Shown here: positions 11,033 through 21,571 of the stretch, in pieces | Layout of the letters: the number at the start of each line of letters is the position of its first letter | Position numbering within the stretch: position 1 is the stretch's first letter | Origin: Hemileia vastatrix | Taxonomy: Eukaryota; Basidiomycota; Pucciniomycetes; Pucciniales; Zaghouaniaceae | DNA: 64,000 nucleotides | Direction: 5' to 3' | NCBI GenBank assembly: GCA_030280995.1 | Contig: JASXTE010000007.1 | Coordinates: 6,826,001-6,890,000, forward strand | Notes under the pieces: generated by a model | Database searches by the model: none | Told to the model about the DNA's origin: nothing | The model's input: the letters and a program-made list of their open reading frames with translations, nothing else | Position numbers and translations under genes: made by a program

Positions 11033-11443
11033 CTAGGCCTCCATTTCATGAGAGGACATACCATTATAATCCAGATAATCCATTAACTCTTCAAATTCCT
11101 CCATAAATTTACCATACTGAACCAGAGAAGTTAAACCACCATCCATTTCCCATTTCCTAGCAATGCCATAAAGATAATCCATTGAAATCACAGTGGGCCA
11201 CCTCCTGATCATTTCCATTATTAAATTTTCCCAATCCTGACTCCTATATCCCTCCATCCTAAGAACTTCCTTCACCAACTCTCTATCATCAATTAAGAAG
11301 ATCACCTGCTTCACCTTATCCAAATCAGAAGCTCCATCCACATCAGCGGCAGCTTCAAAGATCTCCAAAAATAACCTTGCCTCTTCTTCAAAGCAAATTC
11401 GCCCTTTCCATGACTTGATCCTGACCATCCTAACTATTTCCAA
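11033..11443 (-). CDS. Gag N-terminal domain ORF, family A copy 1
   Basis: The 136-codon ORF begins MEIVRMVRIKSWKG and aligns with the first part of family B Gag: VDGASDLDKVKQV against VDGASHVDMVKQV, and RELVKEVLRMEGYRSQDW against REVEKEVIAMQAFKDKDW. This is the capsid-like part that should take part in particle assembly. It ends at a TAG after SSHEMEA, where family B Gag simply continues. Copy 2 has the identical stop and differs by a single residue, so the truncated version itself has been copied. It might act as a truncated Gag (helper or interfering protein) or be an inert relic; the sequence does not decide. Confidence 0.7.
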   Translation of the reverse strand: MEIVRMVRIKSWKGRICFEEEARLFLEIFEAAADVDGASDLDKVKQVIFLIDDRELVKEVLRMEGYRSQDWENLIMEMIRRWPTVISMDYLYGIARKWEMDGGLTSLVQYGKFMEEFEELMDYLDYNGMSSHEMEA

Positions 11444-11647
11444 TTACACCTCCCCAACTTTCCACCACAGATAGCCAAAGTCCCCCCAATAGCCTTCAGA
11501 GACCTAGGAGGGACCAAATACAACTAGAGAGAAGACCCCCAGACCAACCACAGAGAGATACAGCACCAAAAATCCAAAGTCCACAAAGAGTCCACAAATG
11601 AAGAGAGTCCAACAGTAACGGAGATTCCAAAAGCTAGAAAATCCTCA

Positions 11648-11664
11648 CCCCGCATTTGGCGCCA
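11648..11664 (-). promoter_or_regulatory. Primer binding site, family A copy 1
   Basis: Four bases inside the 5' LTR, the sense strand reads TGGCGCCAAATGCGGGG. This matches the tRNA-Lys-type site of family B (TGGCGCCCAACGTGGGG) except for three changes. Confidence 0.75.
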
Positions 11665-11668
11665 GAAA

Positions 11669-12756
11669 TGTAGACAATACTTTAGTACTAGATATAGGCC
11701 TTGACCAAGATAGTTGGAGTAAAACTGGAGAGAAAAACCCTGTCCCTTTGAGAAAATACCAGGTGAGATTTATTTGCTACAGCAAATTAGAGACTGTTAC
11801 TATACCCCTATCAACACACTTCTTGACTTCTCAACAAGTCAAGACAGTAGCCAATAGCAGAACACTGAGAACCAAAGAACTAGAAACCTGAAAGGCAGAA
11901 AGATCCACACCAGAAAAACAAAACACTGTGCACTTGTTGCACAGAAAACAGCAATAATACTTGATGCAGGTTGCAAAGCTACACCAGAGAAACCAGTTGC
12001 CAAAGTTGAGTTAAATGAAGAACTAACCTTGCAGCAAACACAGCCAATTATGGCCAAAAAACATTGAAAACTGAGTGAGAGACAATGATATCCCCTCCAG
12101 ATGGTTGTATGATAATTAAAGCTGCCCAAAACTGTCTTATTCATTATGTAAACACAGACCACCCTCTAAAAAATCCATGCACAGCAACAAATTTGGCGCT
12201 TTTGGCAGCCAAATTGAATAAAAACCCTCTAGAAGCACTCCCCAGCCTTCTATAACCAAGGCAGGCAGGCCGCCCGTCTAGAAGCGGCCAGACCTCCCTG
12301 AAGCCAGAAAACCACCAAAAACCTCCAATAAAGCCCAAAATACTTAGAAAAATCCACCACAACTACTAAAACCCTTAAAACACAAAATTAAGCTATGACA
12401 ACGTTGAGACATGAAATATAAATCCAAATTAGCTCTACTTAATGGTACTGAGCACTTAACAATAACACTTAAGGTTAGCCCATAAAACACAAAAAACAAA
12501 ATTAAACAGCTATCTTTTAGAAATGAAAAATTGAGGAATTGACCCCTTAAAACTTAGAATATAAAAAATTTTATGCAGATATAAAATACAGAGAAAATCT
12601 AGGGCTATCAAATGGTAGTATTCACATACCCATAGTCCCAATATTCACTGAATAAAACTAGAAAAACACCCATTTATTCAACTAATGTCAATTAAGACAT
12701 ACCAAAAAAGCGCCAAACAGAGCAACAGAAGCCTCTGCCAATGTTGGAAGACCACA
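11669..12756 (-). repeat. 5' LTR of family A copy 1
   Basis: The 1,088-bp LTR runs from TGTAGACAATAC to GGAAGACCACA on the plus strand. It borders the PBS on its left side and the 327-bp spacer on its right. Confidence 0.92.
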
Positions 12757-13083
12757 GATTAGAGTTTCATGTGGGCCATGACAGATGCCCAGGTATAAAA
12801 CACAATCTCTGTTGAGTGTTAGAGCTCTTCATTAACCTTATCTCCTCGTTTCCCTCTTCTTGAAAATTTTAATAGAGTTTCTTAAAAAGATTTAATTTAA
12901 TATCTTTACTATTACCAATCACAACAATCCCATCCCACTCCCCCTCATCCCTGAACTGAAAGTGGGATATCCATACATCAATTCAAGGTAGCATGTACCT
13001 CATGCATAGCTATGGATATATTCTGTGTGAAAAGCACCACATTCCAAGGTCCTTGCAAGAAGAGAAAGTTCTTTTGATGGCTC
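12757..13083. other. Spacer between two opposed family A elements
   Basis: I see no open frame. GTATAAAACACAATC near 12794 looks like a TATA region and the following pyrimidine-rich stretch (about 12837-12862) like a transcript leader, so this may be an LTR or promoter relic. Neither end matches the other flanks of the two A elements. Confidence 0.4.
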
Positions 13084-15338
13084 TGTGATCTTCAAACATT
13101 GGCAGAGGACCTTGTTGGGCTGTTTGGCACTGTTTTGGTATTTCTTATTTGACATTGGTTGAATAAATGGGTGTTTTTCTAGTTTTATTAAGTGAATATT
13201 TTGACTATGGGTATGTAGAAACTACTAATGGATAGCCTTAGCTTTTCTGTATATTTTATGTCTTGATGACATTTTTCATATTCTAAGTTTTAGGGGGTCA
13301 TTTCCTCATTTTTCATTTCTAAAAGATAGCTGTTTAATTTTGTTTTTTGTGTTTTACAGGCTAACCTTAAGTCTTAGGGTTAAGTGCTTAGTACCATTAA
13401 GTAGAGCTAATTTGGCTTTATATTTCATGTCCCAATGTTGTCATAGCTTAATTTTGTGTTTTAAGGGTTTTAGTAGTTGTGGTGGATATTTTTAAGTATT
13501 TTGGGCTTTATTGGAGGTTCTTGGTAGTTTTCTGGCTTCAGGGAGGTCTGGCCACTTCTGTCAGTGTATCTAGTATATAAGTATTATTTAATAGTATTTA
13601 TTAATGGTCCTACTACTTATTATTAAATGATTTAGTGATTAAACCTCAGGGGAAGACTAATAAAATAGTTATACTCAAATAAAACTCACAATACTTGGAT
13701 TTAAATGTGTGCTAGTGGTGGAAAATAAATGAATATAATATAGTTATAGATTATATAAAGATAATATCAATTTATAAAGGCTTTATAATATATTTCTAAA
13801 TTTTAATATATGTGTTATAATGTTTATTTGAATTGTAGTAAGTAAGTGATGTCTAATAACCATCAAAATCCTCCCTTACTTCTGGAGTGCACAGACCTTC
13901 AATCCAGATGATGTCACTGCTATCCCTGGCAATTAAAGCACTGTGAGGGCCCATCACCTCCCCATGGTGTCCACTTCAAGAATATTCAACACCCAGACCT
14001 CCAGTAAGGACCCTCCATCACAATTAATGATAACACAGACCCATACCATAAATAGAAAATCCAGATAAAAGCAGATACCATAAAGAAACAGGTAAAATAA
14101 CTCATCCAAAGAGAATATAATGAAACCCAAAGCATATAAAGGAAACAAATGAAATTTCCAAGCCCCCAATAACATCCCCAAGCATCCATATTAATCCAAC
14201 AATGACCTCCCAACTCATAGATCCGTGAATATCCATCCAAGGAAGCAGATTAAGTTGTCCAAACTGAGTGTATGTGCCTGAAATAGATGCATATGCTTCT
14301 GTAGGCATTGTGAGTCCACTGGATACGTCCATATGACCTAAAATAAGCAGAAAAACAAAGGTTATAGGCTATTAAGAGGCTAAAACCCACTTATATACCT
14401 AAATATACATAATATACTGCATATTTCACTGAATATGAGATTTATGTATACATATAAGCTTATGTATTTCAATAATTAATTAATATCACTTAAGATAAGT
14501 ATATTATGACTCCATTAACACCTTAATAAGTATTATTAGGCTATGGATAAGCTATTTAAACTACAATAATTTATATAATAGAGTAATAATTATATATATA
14601 TGTAATATAATCATATATATTATTGTTTTAACCTTATTTTTAAGATATAAGCTTAATGTACTTAAGGTTATCTTATTTTAAGTAAAAGAAATACTCAGTC
14701 CTAGGGATATTGAGGCTGACAGCTTCTAGGTGGGCAGCCCGCCTGCCTTGGTTATAGAAGGCTGGGGAGTGCTTCTAGAGGGTTTTTATTCAAGTTGGCT
14801 GCCAAAAGTGCCAAATTTGTTGCTGTGCATGGATTTTTTAGATGGTGGTCTGTGTGTACATACTGAATAAGACAGTTTGGGGCAACTCTAATTATCATAA
14901 AACCATCCACAGGTGATATCATTGTTTCTCACTCATTTTTCACTGTTTTTCGGCCACAATTGGCTGTGTTTGTTGCAAGGTTAGTTCTTCATTTAACTCA
15001 ACTTTGGAAACTGGTTTCTCTGGTGTAGCTTTGTAACCTGCATCAAGTATTATTGCTGTTTTCTGTGCTACAAGTGCACAGTGTTTTGTTTTTCTGGTGT
15101 GGATCTTTCTGCCTTTCAGGTTTCTAGTTCTTTGGTTCTCAGTGGTCTGCTATTGGCTATTGTCTTGACTTGTTAAGCAGTCAAGAAGTGTGTTGGAAGG
15201 GGTATAGTAATGGTCTCTTATTTGCTGTAGCAAATAAATCTCACCTGGTATTTTCTCAAAGGGACAGGGTTTTTCTCTCCAGTTTTACTCCAACTCCCTT
15301 GGTCAAGGCCTATAGCTAGTACTATAGGATTGTCTACA
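13084..15338 (+). repeat. 5' LTR of family A copy 2, interrupted
   Basis: The LTR starts TGTGATCTTC and ends ATTGTCTACA. Removing 13559-14726 (solo LTR C plus one target copy) leaves 1,087 bp, the same as the 3' LTR. Confidence 0.9.
13559..14721 (-). mobile_element. Solo LTR, family C, inside family A LTR
   Basis: The 1,163-bp block starts TGTCAGTGTATC and ends GAGGCTGACA and matches 24083-25258 in inverted orientation. A 5-bp duplication ACTTC/GCTTC (13554-13558, 14722-14726) flanks it with one mismatch. The intact LTR at 12285 reads GCTTC at this spot, so the left copy has a G-to-A change. Confidence 0.9.
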
Positions 15339-15342
15339 TTTC

Positions 15343-15359
15343 TGGCACCCAACGTAGGG
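15343..15359 (+). promoter_or_regulatory. Primer binding site, family A copy 2
   Basis: TGGCACCCAACGTAGGG follows the LTR end by four bases. It differs from the family B tRNA-Lys-type site by two G-to-A changes. Confidence 0.78.
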
Positions 15360-15563
15360 TGAGGATTTTCTAGCTTTTGGAATCTCTGTTACTGTTGGAC
15401 TCTCTTCATTTGTGGACTCTTTGTGGACTTTGGATTTTTGGTGCTGTATCTCTCTGTGGTTGGTCTGGGGGTCTTCTCTCTAGTTGTATTTGGTCCCTCC
15501 TAGGTCTCTGAAGGCTATTGGGGGGACTTTGGCTATCTGTGGTGGAAAGTTGGGGAGTTGTAA

Positions 15564-15974
15564 TTGGAAATAGTTAGGATGGTCAGGATCAAGTCATGGA
15601 AAGGGCGAATTTGCTTTGAAGAAGAGGCAAGGTTATTTTTGGAGATCTTTGAAGCTTCCGCTGATGTGGATGGAGCTTCTGATTTGGATAAGGTGAAGCA
15701 GGTGATCTTCTTAATTGATGATAGAGAGTTGGTGAAGGAAGTTCTTAGGATGGAGGGATATAGGAGTCAGGATTGGGAAAATTTAATAATGGAAATGATC
15801 AGGAGGTGGCCCACTGTGATTTCAATGGATTATCTTTATGGCATTGCTAGGAAATGGGAAATGGATGGTGGTTTAACTTCTCTGGTTCAGTATGGTAAAT
15901 TTATGGAGGAATTTGAAGAGTTAATGGATTATCTGGATTATAATGGTATGTCCTCTCATGAAATGGAGGCCTAG
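15564..15974 (+). CDS. Gag N-terminal domain ORF, family A copy 2
   Basis: The 136-codon ORF is identical to that of copy 1 except one residue (FEASADVDG against FEAAADVDG). It starts at the first ATG after the PBS and ends at the same TAG. The frame continues with homology to family B Gag (LFWSS, LLNGES) to a second shared stop, TGA, near 16121, then into the acidic frame. Near-identity of this segment, against the looser match elsewhere in the internal region, suggests either selection on this piece or recent conversion. Confidence 0.7.
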   Translation: MEIVRMVRIKSWKGRICFEEEARLFLEIFEASADVDGASDLDKVKQVIFLIDDRELVKEVLRMEGYRSQDWENLIMEMIRRWPTVISMDYLYGIARKWEMDGGLTSLVQYGKFMEEFEELMDYLDYNGMSSHEMEA

Positions 15975-16142
15975 AGTTCATTTTGGAGTTCCATGGGTCT
16001 GGAGGTCAAAAAGGAGGTTCAGGGATTTCTGTTAAAGGCTGGTCTGATGAAGACACTTCTAAATGGAGAAAGTAGGATTCCTGCTATAGGTGCTTTGAAG
16101 AAGTCTATTTTGGGGCATCTTTGAAACCTTGTTTACAAAGAG

Positions 16143-17145
16143 GTGGAACCTGAAAATGAAAATTTAATTGATGGAAAGGTTCAGGAAGAAGTGGCAGTAA
16201 ATTCAGCTACAGTGGAAATTTTTGAATCACCCACTTTGGGAGATGATGATGTTTGTGATGTTTCAGAAATTTTTATTTCTTTAACATATGATGTCAATGG
16301 ATCTCAAGAATGTGCTTCATTTTATGTTTTGGATATGTACACACTGGATGATCAGTGTATCTTTTCAAAGGTGGATGATCTCTGTAGGAAGGAAAAATTG
16401 GATGTTCATGATGATATGGTTTCTTCACGTTTAGATAATGGATTTTTGCATGAAGATGTTTCTTTAAGATCTGTTGATGGTCAGCAAGAGTTTGTGTTGG
16501 ATCTATTGCTCTTAGAGGAAGATTATTTTCTGGGTGCTCCTTTAAGTTCAGAAGATGAATGCTTGGAGGATGATGTTAATTTTGATGTTATGGACTCTAT
16601 TCTGGAGGATCTTTTTTATTCTCAGAGTAATTCTGAAATTAATGATTTTAAGCCTCATGAAAATGATTCTCAGTTTCTTTGATGGAAGAAGTGGTGTTAA
16701 TTTCTCTATAGAAAGTTTGGATCTTCAGAATTATTATGTTCTGGATGTATGTTTATTGGAGGAGTATAATTTAAAGCTGGTTTCCTCAAGATCAGAAGAT
16801 GGTTCCTTGGGGGAAGATGATTCTTTTAGTGCTCTGGATCCTATTTTGGAGGAATTTTTGAAATTTCAGAACAATTTTGTGATGGATTATTTGGAGTTAG
16901 AGTCAGTTGATTCTCAGCTTTTTCACTCATATGGAGAAGGTTTCTGTAGGGTGGAGGGGGAAATTATTGGTAATTTGAATTTCCCTTACATGAAAGAGGT
17001 CATTCTGGATTCTTATTTTAGAGAAATTAAAGATGTGGTGGCTGCTCATTCAATCTCAAAGGATGCAGAGTTTTTGAAACTGGGATTGAAATTGTTGGTT
17101 AAGTCAGTGTATGGAGAAAGATGGAAGATTTTTTTGGAGGTCTGA
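16143..17145 (+). pseudogene. Acidic frame of family A copy 2, broken
   Basis: The frame starts VEPENEN as in copy 1 and runs to a TGA at 16680 after NDSQFL. The homologous sequence then continues in another frame (FSIESLDLQNYYVLDV, LGEDDSF) to 17145. A deletion around 16680 removed the serine-rich SSSEDGR segment and shifted the frame. About 70 codons near the 3' end (VEGEIIGNLNFPYMKE) are absent from copy 1, so copy 1 has its own deletion. Confidence 0.7.
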
Positions 17146-17661
17146 TTATGGGATATAAGAATTGGAAGAGGGGCTTAGCTTTTTGTAGCCCTAGGGGCAA
17201 ACTTATTGGTTTCAACCTGGGGATATCACAAATCTGATTCCTTCAAAATGAGGATAAACTACTTAATTTGTTTTGGTTTTGTTTAATTTGGTCTCTATGT
17301 TTTTGGTCAGGATTTTTTGTTTTTTTATCCAATTCTTATCAGTCTCTCTGGTTCAAGTCTCTATATAAAAAAAATAAAAATCTTAGTATAATGAAGATGG
17401 AAGAAAAGAAAAAATCAAGTGAAGATGGATATTTTATTTAAAAGAAAATGAAGATAAAAATGATGATCATTGGTTTTATCTTACCTCCAGCATGAGGTCA
17501 AACTGCAAATTTTTATATTTCTAAAGTGGATATCTGGTTTTCAAGATTTTTAATGGTTTTTTAATGGTTTTGGTTTTTTTATGGAGATAATTTGTGTTGG
17601 AAAATCCTTTTGTTAGAAGGTACCCAAGGGTGGGGCTTCTAGATTTGATTTTGGCAAGTGT

Positions 17662-17704
17662 GGGGGTAACTGATGGGCTGGCTGCTCTGTAGAAAAGTTA
17701 CCCC
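17662..17704 (+). other. Conserved hairpin H2, copy 2 c
   Basis: Arms GGGGTAACTG and AAGTTACCCC enclose ATGGGCTGGCTGCTC; one end pair is lost. The preceding bases GGCAAGTGT are conserved in all copies. Confidence 0.75.
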
Positions 17705-17921
17705 AGAATTTCTGTTTTCAACCCCTTCTCTTAATTTGGTTGAACCCTTGTATTATTTTCTCTTCACAGGTTATAGTCCTTTATGACTTTAAACTTGAAA
17801 TTATTCTGGTTTTCAAGTGCTGGACTCCTCACATTTATTGGTTTTGGTTTATTGTGTTGGATTTTGTGTTTTTGTTAGAAGGTACCCAGGAGAGGCTTCT
17901 AGATTTTATTTTGGCAAGTGT

Positions 17922-17964
17922 GGGGGTAACTGATGAGCTGGCTGCTCTTTAGAACAGTTACCCC
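17922..17964 (+). other. Conserved hairpin H2, copy 2 b
   Basis: Arms GGGGTAACTG and CAGTTACCCC are perfect over 10 bp, enclosing GAGC-TGGCT-GCTC. This is the best preserved copy of the motif in family A. Confidence 0.8.
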
Positions 17965-18103
17965 ATAATGTCTGTTTCAAGTATTTTGTTTGTCATAGTT
18001 GAATCTTAGTTCGGGTTTTTGTTATTCAAGTTTCAAGTCCACTATTACCTTAAACCGGCTTGGGATTGGCTTCTTTATATTTGGTTTATTTGGATTGGTG
18101 GTG

Positions 18104-18159
18104 GATCACTGGAAGTCTCCCATAATTTTTACTTATTTGAGGGAGCCCACTCATTGATC
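18104..18159 (+). other. Conserved hairpin H4, family A copy 2
   Basis: GATCACTGGAAGTCTCCC pairs with GGGAGCCCACTCATTGATC-like sequence about 20 nt later, with a few mismatches. The position matches 8956-9011 in copy 1. Confidence 0.65.
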
Positions 18160-18354
18160 TTTTCTGTGCACCTGGACCTGGCTCTGTTATGTGGCTTTAA
18201 GGAAGTGGTGGATTCAAGATTTTTTTCTTTTTTCTCTTTTTTTCTTTTGATTTTTTTATGGAGGCTATGTTTGTTCAAAGGCTCAAGATAGTGCTCTGGC
18301 AATTTTTTTGGTAGAAGAGGAGGAGTCAATATAGAAATAATTTTTTAGGTGTGA

Positions 18355-18380
18355 CCACATCAAGGTGCACTTGGATGTGG
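18355..18380 (+). other. Conserved hairpin H3, family A copy 2
   Basis: CCACATCAAGGTGCACTTGG followed by ATGTGG forms an inverted repeat with GCA at its centre. It is the sense-strand counterpart of 8722-8747. Confidence 0.65.
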
Positions 18381-18502
18381 GTAAGGTATCCGGGGAACAG
18401 CTCATCAGTTGGATGGGGGATACAATTTTGTTATGTTTTAGATAGGATGAAGGGTCTAGTGGAGCTCAAGAACTGTTGGATACTACTTCAAGATATTCTG
18501 TT

Positions 18503-19036
18503 AGTACTCTAAGACTTTAGACTGGCTGATTACAAGTTTATTTCAATAATTTGAATCCTCTATGGGTTCTGAAGTCCATCAAGACTTTTAACTGAACACT
18601 GTGGTAAGTCTTTTAGACTTTTTAACTGAACAATGTAGGCAGTCCATCAAGACTTTAAACTGAAAAATGGTATAGTCCCTCAAGACTATAAACTGAGGAT
18701 GGTTTGATGGTTGAGTCCTTCAGGACTAAAAACTGATAATATGATGTTGGTGTTATTCTGGCAGAGGGCATCCAAAGGGGGAGTCTTTGAATTTAGTTAA
18801 AGCAAGTGTGGGGGTGACTGATGAGCTGGCTGCTCTGTAGAACATTTACCCCAGAATCTTAGCTTATTTCTTTAGTCTTTAATGGTTTTATCTCTGGTTC
18901 TGTCTTTATGATTTAGGTTTTGAGTCCCCCAAGACTATAAACTGAGGGTTTTTGAGTCCCCCAAGACTATAAAATGAGGGCTTTTAGTCCCCCAAGACTT
19001 AAAACTGAGAATGAGTCCCCCAAGACTTTAAACTGA
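18503..19036 (+). repeat. Hairpin-TAAACTG array (H1), family A copy 2
   Basis: About ten copies of hairpin then TAAACTG appear in sense orientation, for example AGTC-CATCAA-GACT-TTAAACTG and AGTC-CCCCAA-GACT-ATAAACTG. Two copies use TTTTAACTG instead. The array stands just upstream of the 3' end of the antisense zinc-cluster gene. Confidence 0.88.
18810..18852 (+). other. Conserved hairpin H2, copy 2 a
   Basis: GGGGTGACTG pairs with CATTTACCCC with two mismatched positions. The inner GAGC-TGGCT-GCTC stem is intact. Confidence 0.7.
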
Positions 19037-19125
19037 CTAATTTTTTTATGGTTGGCTACATTCAGAAAGTCTGGAAAGTGGTCAATTTTTTTATTTCTAA
19101 GTCAATAATTTCAGGCAAGAATCAT

Positions 19126-19750
19126 TTAAAGAAGAGAATCATGAGATGAAACTAAGTGTTCAGCATTAGTCTTGAACTGGTGGATGAGGTGTCTTCTTTT
19201 CTCAATTTCCTGTGGATCTTTGGCAGGAGTGGATTGGAAGTAGTTTAAAATGAGATGTTTTTGTTGAGAAGAGTGTTGTTGGAATTTATCCTTGATGGTG
19301 GGAAATTTATTGGGTGGTGGTGTTTCAATGGTTCCCACATTGTCATCATCACTGTCTGGATGGGAATGAACTGGTAATTCATCAGCTTTAATTTTAGTAT
19401 GGAGAAGCATTTGTTTTACCATCTGAAGTACCAGGTATGGTAGATCTAGTGGTTTTAGTGGTTTTGGAACTCTTTTTGGAAGGGTGTAACTTGTTGATTA
19501 ATCTGGGTATCAAGATGGAAGGCCTAGATCTTTTGGTTTTGCTGGAAGATGGACCAGGTTGAGGGGGAGGTGAATCTGTTGCAGACAATAATGGACCAGG
19601 TCTGGAGCAATATTTCTTTCTGGAATAGCAGGCATCACAAGCAGTTCTGTATGGATGTACTGGTGGTGATATGGTGCAGATGAGGTTATGGTTAATACAG
19701 TACTGACAGGGACCCATTTCAGAGATTGATTTTAAAAAATGTGTAAACAT
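19126..19750 (-). CDS. Antisense zinc-cluster protein, family A (two exons)
   Basis: Exon 1 is 19750-19420 and exon 2 is 19370-19126; the 49-nt intron (19419-19371) begins GTAAAAC and ends CCAG. Splicing joins two frames that are otherwise out of register and gives 191 aa. Six cysteines (C15, C18, C25, C38, C41, C48) fit CX2CX6CX12CX2CX6C, the spacing of fungal Zn2Cys6 clusters. The basic half (ACDACYSRKKYC) comes second, whereas in Gal4-type proteins it comes first. A proline/serine/lysine-rich linker follows, then a C-terminal module LNYFQSTPAKDPQEIEKRR. The start is the ATG at 19750, just inside the polypurine tract. The gene is antisense to Gag. DNA or RNA binding is inference from the cysteine pattern. 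Confidence 0.75.
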
Positions 19751-19788
19751 GGTGGTTTTGGTGAAGGAGAATGTGGAAATTCTCAATT

Positions 19789-19798
19789 GGAGGGAGGA
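19789..19798 (+). promoter_or_regulatory. Polypurine tract, family A copy 2
   Basis: GGAGGGAGGA abuts the TG of the 3' LTR and is identical to the tract of both family B elements. Confidence 0.88.
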
Positions 19799-20885
19799 TG
19801 TGGTCTTCCAACATTGGCAGAGGCCTTTGTTGGTCTGTTTGGCGCTGTTTTGGTATGTCTTAATTGACATTAGTTGAATAAATGGGTGTTTTCTGGTTTA
19901 ATTTAGTGAATATTTGGACTATAGGTATGTGTGTACTACCATTGGATAGACCCAGTTTTTCTCTATATTTCAGCTCTTCATGACATTTTTCATATTCTAT
20001 GTCATAAGGGGTCATTTTCTCATTTTTCATTTCTAAAAGATAGCTGTTTAATTTTGTTTTTTGTGTTTTACAGGCTAACCTTAAGTCTTATGGTTAAGTT
20101 CTTAGTACCATTAAGTAGAGCTAATTTGGCTCTATATTTTATGTCACAATGTTGTCATAGCTTAATTTTGTGTTTTAAGGGTTTTAGTAATTGTGGTGGA
20201 TTTTTCTAAGTATTTTGGGCTTTATTGGAGGTTTTTGGTGGTTTTTTGGCTTCAGGGAGGTCTGGCCACCTCTAGGCGGGCGGCCTGCCTGCCTTGGTTA
20301 TAGAAGGCTGGGGAGTGCTTCTAGAGGGTTTTTATTCAATTTGGCTGCCAAAAGCGCCAAATTTGTTGCTGTGCATGGATTTTTTAGAGGGTGGTCTGTG
20401 TTTACATAATGAATAAGACAGTTTTGGGCAGCTTTAATTATCATACAACCATCTGGAGGGGATATCATTGTTTCTCACTCAGTTTTCATTGTTTTTTGGC
20501 CATAATTGGCTGTGTTTGTTGCAAGGTTAGTTCTTCATTTAACTCAACTTTGGCAACTGGTTTCTCTGGTGTAGCTTTGCAACCTGCATCAAGTATTATT
20601 GCTGTTTTCTGTGCAACAAGTGCACAGTGTTTTGTTTTTCTGGTGTGGATCTTTCTGCCTTTCAGGTTTCTAGTTCTTTGGTTCTCAGTGGTCTGCTATT
20701 GGCTTCTGTCTTGACTTGTTAAGCAGTAAAGAAGTGTGTTGGAAGGGGTATAGTAACAGTTTCTAATTTGCTGTAGCAAATAAATCTCACCTGGTATTTT
20801 CTCAAAGGGACTGGGGTTTTTCTCTCTAGTTTTACTCCAACTCCCTTGGTTAAGGCCTATAGCTAGTACTATAGGATTGTCTACA
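19799..20885 (+). repeat. 3' LTR of family A copy 2
   Basis: The 1,087-bp LTR runs from TGTGGTCTTCC to GATTGTCTACA. Two overlapping GTG-initiated frames inside (from 20191 and 20391) recur in other A LTRs but have no ATG, so I do not call them genes. Confidence 0.93.
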
Positions 20886-21571
20886 AGGAAAAAGGAATCT
20901 TTTAATCCATAAATCAATACACAAATACATGCTTTAAGGTCGTAAAGAAACATCTACCTAGTAACTTCTTTTTTCCTTTGTTGTCTCAATTCAAACATGC
21001 TAGCAACTGCACTATCTAAACCTTAAATCTAAATTAGTCAATCATCTGCTTATACTTTTCAACTTTAAGCAAATGTGTGATGTATTAGTTCTAGGATTAA
21101 TAGTATTTTTTCAATGTTGGGTTATTGTGTGTCTAAGGGTATTTAAAGGTCTGTGAGTAGGGATAGGAGTAAGTTTAAATGATCTGTGGGCTATATTGGG
21201 GGGTCAGTGATAAGTTAAGGGTGGTTTATTAAAGAGTTCAATGCAAGATGGAGTTGTCTATATAATAGGGGGTATCAATGTTGACCCATCCACAATTAAA
21301 TTAATTGCAGATAAAAATCATTATACCCCAGTTATCTTCCACAACTATTTTTGCTAATAATTGTGTTATTAGATCTTTTACATGTCAATGTTCACCTCTA
21401 TCCGACATTTTTATCCTCAATTTTTCATAACCGCATCTAGGACAACCTTCTGCATGTGCCAGCCTCCCTAACTTGCTGAACACTCCCATCCTTTCTATTC
21501 ATTTCCATTCAAAACCCCTACCCATCTCATCTGTTTTTTCTTCTCCTTTTCATCTTTAAATATCTCAACAT
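20886..21571. other. Non-coding relic DNA
   Basis: I see no supported gene. A short GGGGGTATCAATGTTGACCC at about 21292 resembles, in inverse complement, ATTGATACCCCCTAAT at about 27434, and both may be ends of small transposons. The pyrimidine-rich stretch from 21440 may be the leader of the next gene. Confidence 0.4.

Larger units (their letters stand above)
6096..12756 (-). mobile_element. Family A retroelement, copy 1 (non-autonomous Ty3-type)
   Basis: Two LTRs of 1,087-1,088 bp flank 4,486 bp of internal DNA. In the sense direction (minus) the order is LTR, PBS, Gag N-terminal frame, acidic frame, a non-coding region rich in hairpins, an antisense zinc-cluster gene, polypurine tract, LTR. 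There is no RT, RNase H or integrase, so it must use enzymes in trans. The flanking bases (GTGC left, GATT right) do not form a target duplication, unlike other insertions here, which suggests rearrangement after insertion. Confidence 0.9.
13084..20885 (+). mobile_element. Family A retroelement, copy 2 (non-autonomous Ty3-type)
   Basis: Same structure as copy 1 but on the plus strand. Its 5' LTR is interrupted by a solo LTR C; without that insertion the element is about 6.6 kb. LTRs are 1,087 bp each. The zinc-cluster gene is intact here, while the acidic frame is broken, the reverse of copy 1. Flanks GCTC and AGGA do not match, so no target duplication is visible. Confidence 0.9.

Noticed and set aside
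13986..14332. Overlapping minus-strand frames in solo LTR C (also 24414-24849)
   Set aside because: Aromatic-rich frames inside an LTR, in three overlapping phases, differing between copies by indels; not genes.
17662..17704. CTGATGAG in hairpin H2 as a hammerhead ribozyme core
   Set aside because: CTGATGA is followed by a stem like helix II, but the required GAAA after it is absent (TAGAAC), the CTG belongs to the 10-bp outer stem, and no cleavage-site triplet is in place.
20191..20714. Two overlapping frames of 72 and 107 codons that recur in all family A LTRs
   Set aside because: They start with GTG rather than ATG and their conservation follows from LTR sequence identity.
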